64,000 nt of DNA from Rostratula benghalensis (GCA_013399305.1 VXAI01000019.1:4647657-4711656), one strand, 5' to 3'. Counted from the first letter of the stretch, positions 27,401-42,400 are shown. Notes: generated from the sequence alone by a model not told the origin. A program made the numbers and translations.

Positions 27401-30400
27401 AGTAAACAAATGATACAAACTGCTACTTTTTTCTTTTTAGAAAGACTTACCCAAATAAGCCTTGTCCTGTTTGGATTCCTTGTTGGGATTCAAATAGGAT
27501 TCTCTTGGAGGCTAAGCAAACATGCAGTGACTCACATCTCTTTTTGTGCAGTGGGTGATCATTGAGCAGGGATGCTACGCCTTCTCCATGGTGGTGGTGC
27601 CACTCTATGACACACTGGGGACTGAGGCAATTACCTACATTGTGAACAAAGGTAGGACACTTCCAGTACCTGAGTGACTGAATGTATGATGGAAGAGCTG
27701 ACTGAGGGCTTCCTCAGCCTTCAGAAGAGTCTTTACCATGTTCTGAAGTATGTATGGATAGAGCCTAAACTCACCTTGTTATACTGATGATGTTGTTCTC
27801 TTTCATCAGCTGACTTGTCATTGGTTTTCTGTGACAAACCTGACAAGGCCAAACTTCTGCTAACCAGTGTGGAAAAGGGGGAAACTCCAATACTCAACAC
27901 CATCGTTATCATGGAGTCTTTTGGCACGGATCTGGTGGAACGTGGCAAAAAGTGTGGGGTGGAAGTCTTCAGCATGAGAGAACTAGAGGTAAGCATGCTT
28001 AACCTACTCTACTGCCTTCATCCCATTGACTTGGGGAGGAAGAAGACAGTGTCTGGGGAAACAGGACAGATTTTTAAGACTGAATAAAATGTGGTGGGTT
28101 AGTTTGAAAATACTGAACTCTCTCTTGGATTGAAGTTTACACACAAATTAAAAAAAAAAACAAACAACAAAAAAGCCCCAGACCAGAAGGGAAACAACTT
28201 GCTACTAGTATTTCACAATGCTCAAAATGTAAAAGATGTAAGATGGGAGCAAAAGCTTGTTAAGATAGTCCAAAGTAAACATCAGATCCAGTGTTAAGGC
28301 TTGCCCATGTGAAGCAGTAATGTGACAATTATATACAGTGAATAATGCTTCAGAAATATTTATGTCAAAAAGCCCATGAAGGTTTAGGTCTTCTGAAAAA
28401 TGGTATTTTCCCCTTAACAGTGAATATACAAAATGTTTTCTGGAGGAGGAAAAAAATGGCAGTAAACTGTTCCAGGGTAAGCCTGTGGTAATGTAGGGGA
28501 ATGAGACTTCCAGGCTGTGGAATTAGAAGCCATATTTCTGTGCCACTTAATGTTCAAGTCTGGTTTTGCTTAGAGTTATTTTGTCTGCATTGATCTCTTA
28601 TGCAAGTCCATTTCATAACCTCACTGTTGGGAGAACTCTGTCCCAGGACTGAATTGGACAAAGTGCGTCCCTACTGTGAGATTATGAAACCGGGTTTAGC
28701 CTGGCTGCAGCTCAGGCTGGTGAAAGCTTGGCTCACCAGGACTTGAGTGTCTCCAAATAAGCATTTCTGTCTTGTGCAAGCATCAGTAACTGCTGTGAAA
28801 TTCCTTCATTTCACTGCACCTGTTTTCACAGCAGGCTTAGCTTCTATGTTAACGGGGCCACCTTCTGGTAAAGACACAAAAATGCCAGCTTGTTTAAAAG
28901 GTGATGAGCTGCATGATGGTTAACCAGCCTCAGCAAGGCTGCTGGGTTGAAGCAGGGATAAAAAAATGCAAAATAAGGAGCTTACACTGTGCTGTAGCTC
29001 ACTGGCAAAAGGGTTGGGTTAAACTTGGGAATTGGTTGCCCCAACTGCAAGTTGATACACTAAAATCAGCTTATTTCCTTGAGTTGAACTGTTTCTGGCA
29101 GAGGAAGATGCTTTCCACTGGATCTTCTAGCTAAAGAAAACAAAACCAGGGCATGAATGTTATCTTTAAGTTAAAAATTTAGATGCATAAGCAGTGACTT
29201 CCAGTAGTACTTTGTTCTTTCTCAGTGACAGCAGGTGAGGTTTGGATTACTGTGGTTACGAGATGTTGGGGTTCTGGTCTAGGGTGTCCAAAGACGTGTG
29301 TGTAGACAGCTGTATATTCAGGAAATACCAGGTCTTAATCAAAACAGGCTGTAGGAAAGTATTGAGTATCTGGTGGCACTTGAGTTGCTGGTGCTTTTGT
29401 TTTGAGCTGTGTTTTCATAGCATCAAATATTTGTGTAATGGCACTGTTTCAAAAGGGCAAACTTGAAGGTATGGGGATGTTAACTGTGTTTCCAGAAAGA
29501 CCTTTGTTTTTCTTAAACCTCTTTGGGGTAATCTAAGAGGTACATCATACTAGAGGAAGTGTTGGGCTGGTGAAAGGAATGCAGAGAGTTATTATTGTGT
29601 ACTTGAAATGTAAAGCCAATGGTGAGGTTGATGTTCCTGCCCTCAATGGGTGCTTCCAAAGTTGTACTTCACAAAAGGCCCATTTTAACTTGCTTAAGTC
29701 CTTAAGCTAGTATTATTTCTAGTCTTAAATAGGCATGAGAATAAGTACTGATTTGAAACTTTTTTTCCTCTTGATCATTATATCCTTGATAATGCAGTGG
29801 CACAACTCTCCTGCATGAGGTGTGGGGTTGATTCTCTGCTGTGGCTTCGCAGAACACTGCTTAACCTTGAGCCTCTCTAGTGAGAGACTTCTGGTTTACT
29901 AGCTGGGAAAACCTGTGAGGTTTTTTAAGATTAGTTATCACTTTTGTTTGTAGAATGTGGTAGTTATTGTATGTATCTTTAAAATGTCCTTTAAAGCCTT
30001 TGTTACTCTTATTGTAAGTTAAGCTGTCAAGGCACTGTAAATAATGGAATGTTACAGTGTTTGGTGACACTTGTCTGGTAAATTTAAAGTAACAAAATTA
30101 TATGCTTGAGTCTAAACTGTGTCTCTTCCTTCTCTCCTTTCTGTAGGATCTGGGAAGAGCACACAGGCAAAAACCCATGGTAAGTATGAAATTCAAGTGG
30201 CAATCTGAAGCTGGATAGTATTCTGTAGATCAAGCTAGCAAATCTCCTGTAGCTCAAAAGTAACACTAGTATTTCAGTGTTTTGTCCTGGAAAATCTTTT
30301 TTCCTTGCCTATCTTAACCATACTAATACTTTCTTAACTCTCATAGCCTCCAAAGCCAGAAGATCTAGCAGTCATCTGTTTCACCAGTGGAACGACAGGT

Positions 30401-33400
30401 ACACCTCCTTACATTATGCAGAATTTATTATCCTGTATGTGCAAAATAAATTCAGAAGCCCTCGTACTTTTTTTTTTCAAGACTCTCCCCTGCTGCTGCA
30501 TCTTTTTGGCAAGTAGTAGCTGGGGAAGTTTTATGGTAAGGCTCCCTTTGATTTTTCTCCCATTGATCAATACAGCGTTGCAGAGTTGGGGGTGTGTGAA
30601 GGTGTTATGTTTTTTGGGCTTGGAAATGAGTACTGAAGCTGTGTTTTCATTATAATAAGGGCTCTGCATCAGGCTTCCAGTTCTTCCATACTGTTTTTGT
30701 ACTGAATTAGTGAAATTTGTTTGTTAGCTGTAAGCGACCTTGCTGTAAGATTAAAACAGGAAGACTGTTTAGACGTCACTCAGTTGGCATTTTTAAGTTA
30801 ATACCCGATGCTGGCAGGGAGAAGGCAAGAGTACAGGGACAAGCTATGCTTTTAAAGCAGATGTGAGAACAGAAATTAGTCTGGGTTTGATAACTGCATC
30901 TTCACAAAAATGTTGAATGAGAGGGGCTTATCTAAGAATTACGATAATTTCTAAAGGGTTTGTTCTCCTTAAGAGATTTGAGGACTTGAATGCAAACTTA
31001 CTACTTCACTGTTACCAACTATGCTTGAAAGTGTGTTAGCAAGTCCTCTGCCTTTAGTTGATCTACAAAGAAAGATTATTATTGAAGGAGGACTGATTGA
31101 GATGCTGTTGGATTAGTTTTGCCATTGCTTGGTGACTTAATCTTAAAAAAAAATATCTCACTGTTGCATCCTGATGTGCTTCTTCCTTAGGAAACCCCAA
31201 AGGAGCAATGATCACACACCAAAACATAGTCAGCAACGCTTCAGCTTTTGTGAAGACTACAGAGGTAAACCACAAAGGTTAACCTTGTGGATTTGCACGA
31301 AGGGGAAGGAAAGCCAACATTGAAATCTCATTAACTTTGGCCTTAACTTTTAGCCAGATCCAAGTGAAAATGTAACTTGACAGAGCTCTGCCTGTGCTAC
31401 ATCAAAAGTCAATATTTATTGAATTCTTCTGTCAGGGTCAGGACAGTGACAGATTTACAATTTGGTCTGATCCAGGGCAAATGTGACAAAGATCCTGATG
31501 TGGGTGTGTATTACCTTCTGCCACAGGTTTATTGGAGTTGTCATTAGTGCAAGCTTTGTATCAGGGGGTTGGTGCAGAGTCTAACCTATTGCACTAAGGA
31601 TGGGAGAAGCTATAATGTATCCCCTCAAACAATTAAAGCACGTGCCTAAATGAGCAAGAAGCATGACCCTGTATTTTTACTTGATGAACTTTTAGTTTAC
31701 AGTAGACTACCAAAGTTAATATGCAGACTAGCTAAGAAGATAGTTCTAACATACCAATGCCATTAAAAATACAATTGCAATTTTGTCAAGTACTCTGCAG
31801 AATTATTTTTAAGTTATGCAGCTGTTCTCATAATTAGATCATGTAAGGTATCCTTGATAGCAGCCTTATGGCAAACTGGATGAACAAAATCTCCAATCTA
31901 AGATGAAAGTGCTTGGGGTTTGTTTTAATTCTTAAAGTGCAGTACTTTAACTTTTTTTGTTCCCTCTCCCTCCTTGTGTGTATAATGGAACTTTCTGTGG
32001 TTTCTCTCAGAATTTGTTGTATATGTCATCATCTGAGTGATAAGTTGTAATAACCTGGTCACTGTACTCAGCTGGAAGAGATTACCATTTCTGCAGTGTG
32101 TTTATGCTGTAATATGGCTGTAATATTTTTAACAAAAGAAAGGTGATGCAGCTTTATTACAAACAAAACTGAAGCAAGGCCTATGCTGTAGAGTTTGGAT
32201 GCCAGATTTCATTGTTGCATTTAAGTTAAAAGGACGAATGAGAACAAAACTTAATTTTACTGACACTTTTGCTTTCAGAAAACGTTTATGCCTTCCTCTG
32301 ATGACGTTCTGATATCATTCCTGCCCTTGGCTCACATGTTTGAGAGAATTGTTGAGGTAAGCACCCATTTATACTGCACTATTGAGAAGTTTGCTCTTCT
32401 GCTAGAATGTGCCTGTTGCATAGTGTGTATTGCTGGATTCCTCTTGGCTTCTTTCCCGTGCATGAAAGCTGGAGGTAAGGTTCAGGAAAACAATATCCCA
32501 TAAACAACATCTAGTGAATTCTAGACAATTGGCTTTCTTGCTGAAATATAAGTATTAACTTACACTAGCATTAATAAGAAACTGGTTTACTGGAACATGT
32601 GACGATCCCTTAGCACCCATAAACTGCCTAGAAATTCCCTCTAAAATCAGTGCACTTCTAAAAATCCATGCTATTTTTCAGTCCACAAACTTTAAAAATA
32701 CATTTTAGTATGTGGCATCCTGCTTGCTAAAAAACTAATTTTAAGTGGATTAAATTTACCATTGCTTCTAAGAATCTTCAGTAAAAAGAAGTGGGGTTGC
32801 TTCAGTGGTATTTAATGCTATTTAATAAACTTTGGATGTTTTTTGGCTAGCCTGTTTCACCGTGTAGCAAAACTGGACACTTAATTTTTGAGCATGAGGG
32901 GGCTCAGGTCTGTCTTAATACTGACAGTCTTAACTATGGGCTCAGAGGTCCTTATTAAGTGGCATTAATTATTGTAAGGATGCAATTTCTTTAAGCTTCT
33001 TATATACAGTTAGAGGCACAGGTATTTAATTACCATACTTCTAGAAGGTGAATTAACACCTCCCCCTTTTATGTATATTGAAGGTAGTCATGTCCCAGCC
33101 TAGGCAGGGAAATAAACAGCCTCTGTGTAAGTGTGAGAAGGCACATGGAGCCAGAAATTATCCTGTGATTTCACTTAATCCTGAGCTTTCTCCCCCAAAA
33201 AATGTGTTTATATAGACATAAATAAAAATGCATATATGCATATATGTATGTTATGAAGATTGGGAATAGAGCGTAACTGAGGTGTACAGATGCCTGTAGG
33301 CTTTCAGAACTCTCCCCTGATAGCCTGGTTACCAGTTATACTTCAGTGTCTGCTTTACTGATGCCTGTTTTGCATCTGAAGGTACAAGCTCTGTAGGTAA

Positions 33401-36400
33401 AAGCTCTGCTCTTGAATGTGCAGTAGAAACAGGATGGGAACTTGTGCTCTGAAAGATAAAATAAAGTATTTGGCCCTCAGTATTCCTTGTCTGTTTGAGA
33501 ACTTTACAAAGTAGGTGTTTACCTGTGTATTTACATAAGGAGGTTAAGCAAGGACACCTCTGGTAGAAAGGAGAAAAGATCTATCGCTGTTTAGGTATGA
33601 ACACAAGCTCTGTGAGACACATGCAGTCTTCAGAGTCTGTCCCTCTTGTAAAATTCTTAAGGAAGGTAGGGGATCAGTGAACTTGACAGGACACACATGC
33701 TCCCACCTAGCAAAGGCAGTTCCTGCTCACTCCATCTGGACTGATGCGTTGACAGCTTCTTAGGAGATGGTGGCAAAGCACAGGTGAAGGGGAGAAGTGA
33801 TACTCTAGCACATCTCCTGTGTAGAAAAGATGAGACTGGATGGCAGGGAATGAAGGAAGAGGTGTTATAGAGGAAGGAGAAGGAAAAAAAAAACCAAAAC
33901 CAAACCAGCTGGAGACACAAGAATAGGGATGCTACTAAAAAGTATAAACAAAAACAAAACAAGGAGAAAAAGGGGTGGGGGGGTCAGATCTTTCAGATTC
34001 CACCATAAAGAATATAGAGTACAATAGGATTAAGTGTGCCTTCCTTGGTGTAAGTCTTAAGTGATGCAGAAATAATGATCAGTGGGTCTGCTGCAGTCTT
34101 CCAGGGAGCATCTTGATCACAGAACAAATCTGCCTGCACCAGTCTTGTGAAACAGGAAGGCAAAACAGTGCAAGAAGATGAAAAGCAAGTAGTAAAAGGC
34201 AGAAGTCTATGATGGATCAGTACATAGCATGTGCTGATATTTTAAGTATATAGCAGGGAACAAACAGAAGTTCTAGTAGTTTAAAATAAGCCTGATAATT
34301 ATTAAAAATAGGAAAATTATGCTTTTCAGTCTCTTGCTACCTCTGAGCTGCTGGCATTGCCTTATTTGGCCAACTGCCCCTTTTTGGATAGGGGCTCCTC
34401 TGCTGTATCTTGCTTTATCAAAGACCTGTGTGCACCAGGCACATCTTGCTGCTTGGGCTTTTCACTCCCATCCTATATTCTGAGAACACTGCAGAACTTG
34501 TCCAGAAGCTGACAGGATCTAAGGTGGATACTGCATGGTCTGCTCTGCGTAGGATTGTCATATACATATAGCTGTAACACACAAGACCACCTGTCTTTTT
34601 TTTTTACTTTTTTCCTAATAGTGTGTGGTTCTGTGCCACGGAGCTCGGATAGGATTCTTCCAAGGGGATATCAGACTACTTATGGATGACCTAAAAACGC
34701 TGCAGCCGACTGTATTTCCTGTAGTACCCAGGCTATTGAACAGAATGTTTGACAAGGTAAGTCTACAGGCATGAGTCTGGATCTGTGCAGGGTTTTAAGA
34801 GACTTTGTGAAGTCTGTGCTGAAACTGTTGTGCTCTGGGACATTAATTTAGATGCTGGCAAACAGGTTAATCTTTCTGAAATAGAGCTAAAAGTGCAGAG
34901 AGTAGTGCTGGTTGTATTAAAACATTTTGGGGCAACAAAAACTTGTGTTGAAAAAACTGACTGGGGCACTGGGTTCTCTCTACCTTGATTAATGACTTAC
35001 TGCTTTGCTCTGAGCAAGTTATTTAAGGCCAGCCTACACTGTGAACTTAGCTTAGCATCTGCACACCATGTTTTTAGCATCTGACTCATGGAGTGGAATT
35101 TGCAAACCAAGGTCAGGTGTCTGCCTGTGTTTGCATGGATGCATATGTTTCCTACGCAGCAGCCAGCGTTTTTTTCTAGCAAGGAGAAGTAGAAACCAGC
35201 CAGTTAGAAGTGCTGGGGAGAGGGTGTGTCAGCAACCCTCTACTGCTTGTGCCTGCCTCAGGGTCATCTGAGAAGCAGATTCTTCCTTGACCTTAAGATT
35301 AAGTCATTCTTTTGTCTGTGGGTGACTGATTCTTCTTAGGATACAGCCAGCAGAGCTGAAGGATAGAGCAAGAAGTCCTGTGACTGCTGAAGAAATGACA
35401 GACCTGCCTGTGCTGTCTTAGCCAGGACACTGCTCTAAATATTGAGACTAGAGGAACAGCAAGTAAAATAAGGTTCTGTTTGGCCCCAGGAACAAATCAT
35501 AGAGTGGTTTGGGTTGGAAGGGACCCTAAAGATCATCCAGTTCCAACCCCCCTGCCCTGAGCAGGGACACCTCCCATTAGACCAGGTTGCTCAACTCTGA
35601 TACATTTGGAGGGAGGCAATTCTAAGCCCTGCCTGTAGTACTTAAATTGTACCCCTTCATTCTGTACTGGAATTCAGGAAATGGAGCCAAACCTTAAGAC
35701 TCTTTTCTTTCCTGATGTCATCTTGCTTGTTTACACTGGTGCCTTGAAGCTTTTGCATGTCTGTGGCACTGGTTCAACCTCACCCAGCCTTGCAGTAATC
35801 AGCACGTGAAGTTAAGTGGGAAACTGGGGGGGTTAATGCTGAAAAGCTTCTGGGCCTGTCTAAATCCAAGTGAATATATTAATCTGGTCTGCTCTGAGAA
35901 CAGCCAGAAGGAGCCTTTGAAAATTAATCTAAACAGCAAGTTGATATAGACAAGTATCTCAGATATTTCTGAAGGGACCTGCATCTCTTCAGAAAACCCT
36001 GTTGGTGTGCTCTCTAGGATATGTGAGGATTATACTTCATTCTGCTTTTGATCAAAGGGGAGTAGAAAAGTAAAACATCATCTTTAATTCATACTTTTAA
36101 ATGGAGAAACTATACATTGAAAAAGCAACACCCAGTTGGATTGGGAAACTAGAATTAAGTGCTAATTTTGGTGGCCATCTCTCAGACTGAGGTAAAGAGG
36201 CCAAAATGCAAGTATTTCTTACCAGAATTCAGCTGCTTGCCAAATAAAGGTTGTTCAGTGTACTTGGCTTTCACTGTTAAGAGCTTTTCTGTGTGCTCCT
36301 GTAAGAAAGGGAACGGTAGTCTGTGAGACTTCTAACAAAAGACCCTTTTTCTTAACAGATCTTTGGACAGGCAGATACCTCATTAAAGAGGTGGATGCTG

Positions 36401-39400
36401 GATTTTGCTTCCAAGAGGAAAGAAGCAGAACTCAGGAGTGGTATAGTTAGAAATAACAGTTTCTGGGATAAAGTCATCTTCCGCAAAATACAGGTATGCT
36501 TGGAAGCCTCTGAAGGTCCACAAGTCTTTGCATGGTGGATACAAGAATTCATTTCCAACTCCCTTTTTCAGTTCCACTTGTTCTAATAATACTTGCTACC
36601 TGTATTAGGAAGGCTCCTCTAAACCAGCCTGGTGCTCCTCTCTTGCCACTTGAAGAGCACTGCCCTTCTGAAGGAGGGGGAATGCTAAATGTGACTTAGT
36701 GCCGCCTGTAGCCCCTACTGTCTCCTGGCTGTTGGTTGCAAGTAACCTGTGCCTGCTGTTGTATCTGGCACTTGCTGTGGCCCTAACCTTGGTCGTACAA
36801 CATGCCCCTGGGGCAGCTTTTTATAGCGCTCAGGATGTAGGAGAAGCTGAGAGAAGGCAGTTAAAAATAGTCCTTGCTGTGAGGCCATAACTTAAGCTCT
36901 TCTAAACTCGTGGCTGAGTGTGTGTTGCAGTGACACTACAGCACAGTCTTTGTAGGTACTGTATGTTTGAGATACTGCCTTTTCCAGACACTAATGAGAT
37001 TAAAAACTGCAAAAAAAAAAAAAGACAACTTGCAATAGGAAACTAGACTTAAATCTCTAATGTCTGTGGGTGGCACTGTAGGTGAACAGTGGTTGAGGGT
37101 GGGATGGAAAAAGACTCCAGAAACTTCTCTAAAATGCTTTTGGTGTCCACAGTATCTTGTGTCTGTTGTAGGCAAGTTTGGGAGGAAGAGTGAGGCTCAT
37201 GGTCACGGGAGCAGCACCTGTATCTGCAAGTGTTCTGACCTTCCTGAGAACAGCTCTTGGCTGTCAGGTGAGTTTCCTGACCTTAATCCTAAAGCAAAGA
37301 TTTTTAGTACTCATTCTAGCTTTGGTAAAGCTTTTTTAGTAGTCCGATGATATGGCTAATTCTTTCTGGCATTCTTCTTGGAGATTACACAAGTGTGTAC
37401 TCCTGTCTGGAGGTTCTCAGTCCCCTGGGATTTTTTTAATTCATTCCAAAGTCTTTATTATAACTCAAGTAACCAGCTGAACTGTCTTAAGGGAAAGATT
37501 TTTATGCTGGCTTTTATAAGCAATAATGAATGTTCTTGGATTAAGTTCCTGGGACTTGCCTGCCTTAGAGAAGTATTCATAACTACTGTAGGTAATGCAA
37601 TTGGCGTGATAATTGTGTTGTTGCTTTGAAGATGAGACTGGGGAGACTCAGGATTGCACATAGGGAGAATGGCTTTAAACTGAAAGAGGGGAGACTTAGA
37701 TATTATGAAGAAATTCTTTGCTGTGAGGGTGGTGAGACCCTGGCCCAGGTTGCCCAGAGAAGCTGAGGCTGCCCCATCCCTGGAGGGGTTCAAGGCCAGG
37801 CTGGATGGGGCTTGGAGCAACCTGGTCTGGTGGGAGCTGTCCCTGCCCAGGGCAGGGGGTTGGAACTGGGTGATCTTGAGGTTCCTTCCAACCCAAACTA
37901 TTGTGATTGATTTCAGCTTAATGAAAGTACTGCGTGTGGGAAAGTAAGAATTTTAAATAGTCTTCTTGTTTAACATCCTAGTTCTATGAAGGTTATGGAC
38001 AGACAGAATGCACAGCTGGATGCTCGCTGTCACTGCCTGGTGACTGGACAGCAGGTATGGTGTTTAATGGTCTGCCAGTCAAACTTCAGGATGCCCTAGA
38101 GGTCCCTGATCACATTATTTAGTCTTCAGTGCACCTGTCATGAAGCATGAGATTCTGTCATCTTTCAAATGAAGTTTTGAAGGGATCCCTCCAAGTTTCT
38201 ACCCCTTAGGGTATCTTAGGAATGTTCAGTAATCCAAACTTGTAATAGGCTTTGTCCTTGTAAGTTGAAGTGGATTTAAGAGGGGAAGTCATCGTATCAA
38301 CCCTTGTAACTTTTGCAGAACAGGAATCTGCTGTGTATAAACAGTGCTGGAAATTTAAATGGCACTTTTTGGGTGTTGGAACAAACAGTCTGCATTTCCC
38401 AGTGGTTACTTCTCTAGCTCCCTAACTGAAATACTACTGGTCATTAAGTCATAGTGGGACTTTTGCTACTTAAATATGTCCACAGAGTGAGGATCCTGAT
38501 TATAGGAAAAAAGCAAGCCTGAGTACATGGTTCAGCTTATAATGTTCTAGGGATATCTGAAAACTTAATATCTCATTCCCAGTAAATTTAATCTATAGCT
38601 GTAGTACATTACCAGAAATCAGTTTTCCATCTTTTTTCACTTTAGCATGTAACCAGCTTGTTCTAAGAACCTGACTAAAAAGCTGAAATGTTACTGTCTC
38701 CAATAGGTCACGTTGGAGCACCCATGCCCTGCAGTATCATCAAGCTTGTTGATGTACAAGAAATGAATTACTTGGCTGCCAAAGGAGAGGGTGAGGTAAG
38801 TTATTTCAAAAGGTCAATAAAAGCCTCTTATGGAATCTTGGAAAATCTGTTTTGTTACAGAAATAGCAAGTAACTGAGTTGAGTAAAAGAACTAAATGTG
38901 GCCTGCTACCTAAGATCAGACACCTGCTCTGCCTGCATGCAGTGTGGGCTAAGGATTCACAGATGCAAACCAGAAAATACTGTATTGGAGGAGAGAAAAA
39001 GCAGCTTATTGTGGGATAACAACACACTGTAGGTTTATGGTTGTGGTTGTATGACCAGTGTTCCATCTTCTGGCTGTGGGACAGCAGAGGAGCTTGCTGT
39101 CTCTGTGTACATGTAGACATCTGCATGTGTCCTTCAGTGAAGTGCTCACAGAGGGCCAAGTGCTGGAGGAGAGCTGATGTGTGTAGCTTGTTACCCAGCT
39201 TGTGATGTGTGAGATGAGGTAATTTAAAGTGGCTGGAACACTATTAAAATGCCATGAAGGCTGCTAATGATCTGTGACAACTGCCTGCTTGTTGTTCCAA
39301 TTTTCCTCTGTGCTCGCACAAATTGTGTGTTTTAAAAGCTGCACTTTGAGGACTCAGCTTTGTATGAAATGCTATTTTTTCTTTTGAAGTAAAACATAAA

Positions 39401-42400
39401 GCTTGAACTTTGTAGACTTTGAACATATACTGATGTAGTGACTTATTCCTTGCCCCTCCCCAGTCCCTGAAAGCAAGTTAACTGGTGTCTCCCATGTGCT
39501 TCCAAGCAGTTGGTGGGTGATAAATGGGTAAATAACAAGTAGCTTAAGTAGCTAATTTGGCTGCAAGCAATATATTATATTTATCTGTTTTGGTTGTAAT
39601 TTGTATGAGACTGTAGATAAATCATTGGGCTTCAATTCCCAGAAATACTGAAGGATTTAGTTGTGGTTGGTGGTGGGAAGCTATTTGCAAGTAGGGAACA
39701 ATGTTAAGATTCTTTCCTGTCTTGTGTATGACCCCATATTTAGTATTCAACAGCTTTTGTTTCACTTTATGCCTATAAAACTTGGCCTGCTATAGGAACT
39801 CAGTATAAATTCTCATAATGAGAAACAGTTAAGTAGCTTTCCATAAAAAAAAGCTTCTAAAAATGTTTCTTCATACTTGGAAAGAAATAGAGTAGCCCCT
39901 TAATGTATCAGGTACCATCTTATTCTTTCAGTCCTACCTTCCTAAGTGACAACTAGTTCAAATTTAACCAATAAGTGTTGTAACTTGTTTTGCAGAGCTG
40001 AAGTCTGTAGCTGTAGAATTTGCTCTCATTATCCTTTGCCTAAAATAGATCATCTTCCTCATTGTCCTTCTGTTCTTCAGCTGGATTTAACACTCCCAGT
40101 GTTAAAGCTGAGACTCAGCTTTCAGTATTCTCCCTTCTGCCAGCCTTGCTTTTCACTTTTGCCAGTTACATGTGTCAAGAAATGTAAATTTGTGAATAGT
40201 GAATAAATTGTGTTTAGCACTATGCCCCTGCTGTTTACCAAAGCTGAAACAAACACTTTGCCAGGCTGAGGGCTAATATGTCTGCATCCAGCAGAATTTC
40301 TTCAGATAAATCACAGAATGATCTGGGGTTGGAAGGGACCTCTGGAGATCATCCAGTCCAACCCCCCTGCCAAAGCAGGTCCACCCAGAGCAGGTTGCAC
40401 AGGAAGGTGTCCAGGTGAGGTTTGAATGTCTCCAGAGATGGAGACTCCACCACCTCTCTGGGCAGCCCCTTCCAGGGCTCTGCCACCCTCAAAGTGAAGA
40501 AGCTCCTCCTGATGTTTAGATGGGACTTCTTATGTTCCAGTTTGTGCCCATTACCTCTTGTCCTGTCACTGGCCACTGTTGAAAAAAGATTTGTCCCATC
40601 CTCCTGACACCCACCCTTCAAGTATTTATAGGCATTGATCAGATCCCCCCTCAGTCATCTCCAGACTAAAAAGATCGAAGTCCCTCAGCTTTTCTTCATC
40701 AGACAGAGGCTCCAGGCCCCTCATATTTGTAGCCCTTTATTTTATGAAAATAAATTGCCTCTGATACATTATTCAAATAGCAGGTAGGAACACTGCAGCT
40801 GGTGTGGAAGACAACAGGTGCTTCCAATTACTACTCATTATACTTCATACTGATAGAGAATATTAGATCTCAAAAACCACGAGGAGGGATTTTTGTACTA
40901 ATGCATGAACTTCATCTTGCCTCCTTTTGTGGGGGTTATTGAGAACCACTGGAGAAAGAGTTTGTTGCAAAGAGTATTTGTTAACTTCCTGTAGTGCACA
41001 CTAACAAGTGGCTGTTTTCAGGTGTGTGTGAAGGGGCCAAATGTATTCCGTGGGTATTTGAAAGACCCAGAAAAAACAGCAGAAGCTCTGGACAAAGATG
41101 GCTGGCTCCACACAGGAGATATTGGGAAGTGGCTACCAGTAAGTTAACTTGTATAGCTGAAATGGGCTTCTGTAGTTATTAGCAGTGATGTAACAAATAT
41201 AACAATTGAAAATATTGGGCATTAAACACAATGAATTAGGTGAAAGGCAAATAATTTTAGGAAGAGGAGAATTACTGTTGTAGATAAATCTGTGTGCTGG
41301 GAAGGTATTGCAGTGCCAGTCCTGAGGGCTTACCCTATTTCAGGTTAAATGGATAGAGAACCTGTTTCCTTCTAACATTACTTTGGCAGTACACTCTCTG
41401 GCACTATTTTACTGTACAACCTAATCCACCTTAAATAAACTGTCTTGGGTCATTCCTGGCATTTTAAACCAGAATCCAGGCAAGAGCACTCTTGATCTGT
41501 TGTTGAAAGCTTAACAAAGGTTGCACAGTAATACCTCAAGCTGCAAGACACAGAAACAAGCTCTGTGGCGTGCTAATGCTGCGTAGATTGGTTTTTCACT
41601 TGAAGTGCCTCTTCTGAGTGGAAGTTATTTCTGTCAACAGAACGGTACATTGAAGATCATTGACCGGAAAAAACACATATTTAAACTAGCCCAGGGGGAG
41701 TACATAGCACCAGAGAAAATAGAAAACGTGTACCTCAGATGCGAAGCGCTTGCTCAAGTGTTTGTCCACGGAGAGAGCTTGCAGGTAAGCATTCTTCAGG
41801 TGATGTAAAAAAAAAAAAAACAAATGCAAGAGGAGACAGCAGAAGAGTTTTCCTTTCTTCCTTCCCCCTGCTGCAAAGTTTGGGACTGGAATCTTAAAAG
41901 CTTTTAAGATTACGCATTGGCTCTGAATGTACTTTCAACTGGCAGTTACAGAGTATGGTTGGGATTTAATTTCAGACCAGGCAGTAGAGCTGCAATAACT
42001 TCAACTAAGTATTAATGAATGTAGATTAGTTGCTAACAGTCTACAGGGAATAATAATAATAATAATGATAAACCCCAATATATCCAGATTTTTTGCAAGG
42101 TTAATTGAAATATGGGTCTTACTGTTAAGTGTAAGCTTCTGAACTGCACTCCTGTGTCCTAGTAGGAGAAAGCTGCTCACTTAGAGCAGGATGAGAACTG
42201 TCCAAAACCCAACTCTGATTAGCAAGAAATGTATAGGAATGGAATTGCTCACCTTGGAAAGAAAGGAGATGAAAAACAACTTGACAAAAATTCCTTTTTT
42301 AGGCCTTCTTAGTAGCTATTGTGGTACCTGATCCTGAGACTTTGCGCAACTGGGCCAAGAAAAAGGGATTTGAAGGCTCGTACGAAGAGCTGTGCAAAAA

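Larger units (their letters stand above)
27989..32278 (+). other. ACSL1: ACSL1 introns between coding exons 6 and 10
   Basis: These introns flank the 33-bp exon and the two P-loop exons. No interspersed repeat or additional exon was recognised. There are A-rich patches near 28150 and 31145. A few short open frames exist, such as 28901-29134, with no family resemblance. Confidence 0.7.
32357..36358 (+). other. ACSL1: ACSL1 introns flanking coding exon 11
   Basis: About 2.3 and 1.6 kb. The first includes a TATATGCATATATG patch near 33228-33250 and A-rich stretches near 33885-33960. The second holds the small reverse CR1 at 35496-35600. I searched by eye for a second gate-type exon and did not find a convincing one. 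Confidence 0.65.

Noticed and set aside
32357..32503. Reading frame continuing past the ACSL1 gate exon, with EC and GF residues loosely resembling the start of the next exon ([14 protein letters not shown])
   Set aside because: The resemblance is a few residues only, the exon ends at a good GTAAGC donor, and the extension hits a stop. It is intron read-through.
36699..36890. 63-codon + strand frame with a hydrophobic, membrane-like stretch
   Set aside because: It lies inside an ACSL1 intron with no splice or promoter context and no recognised homologue. A chance frame is the simpler reading.
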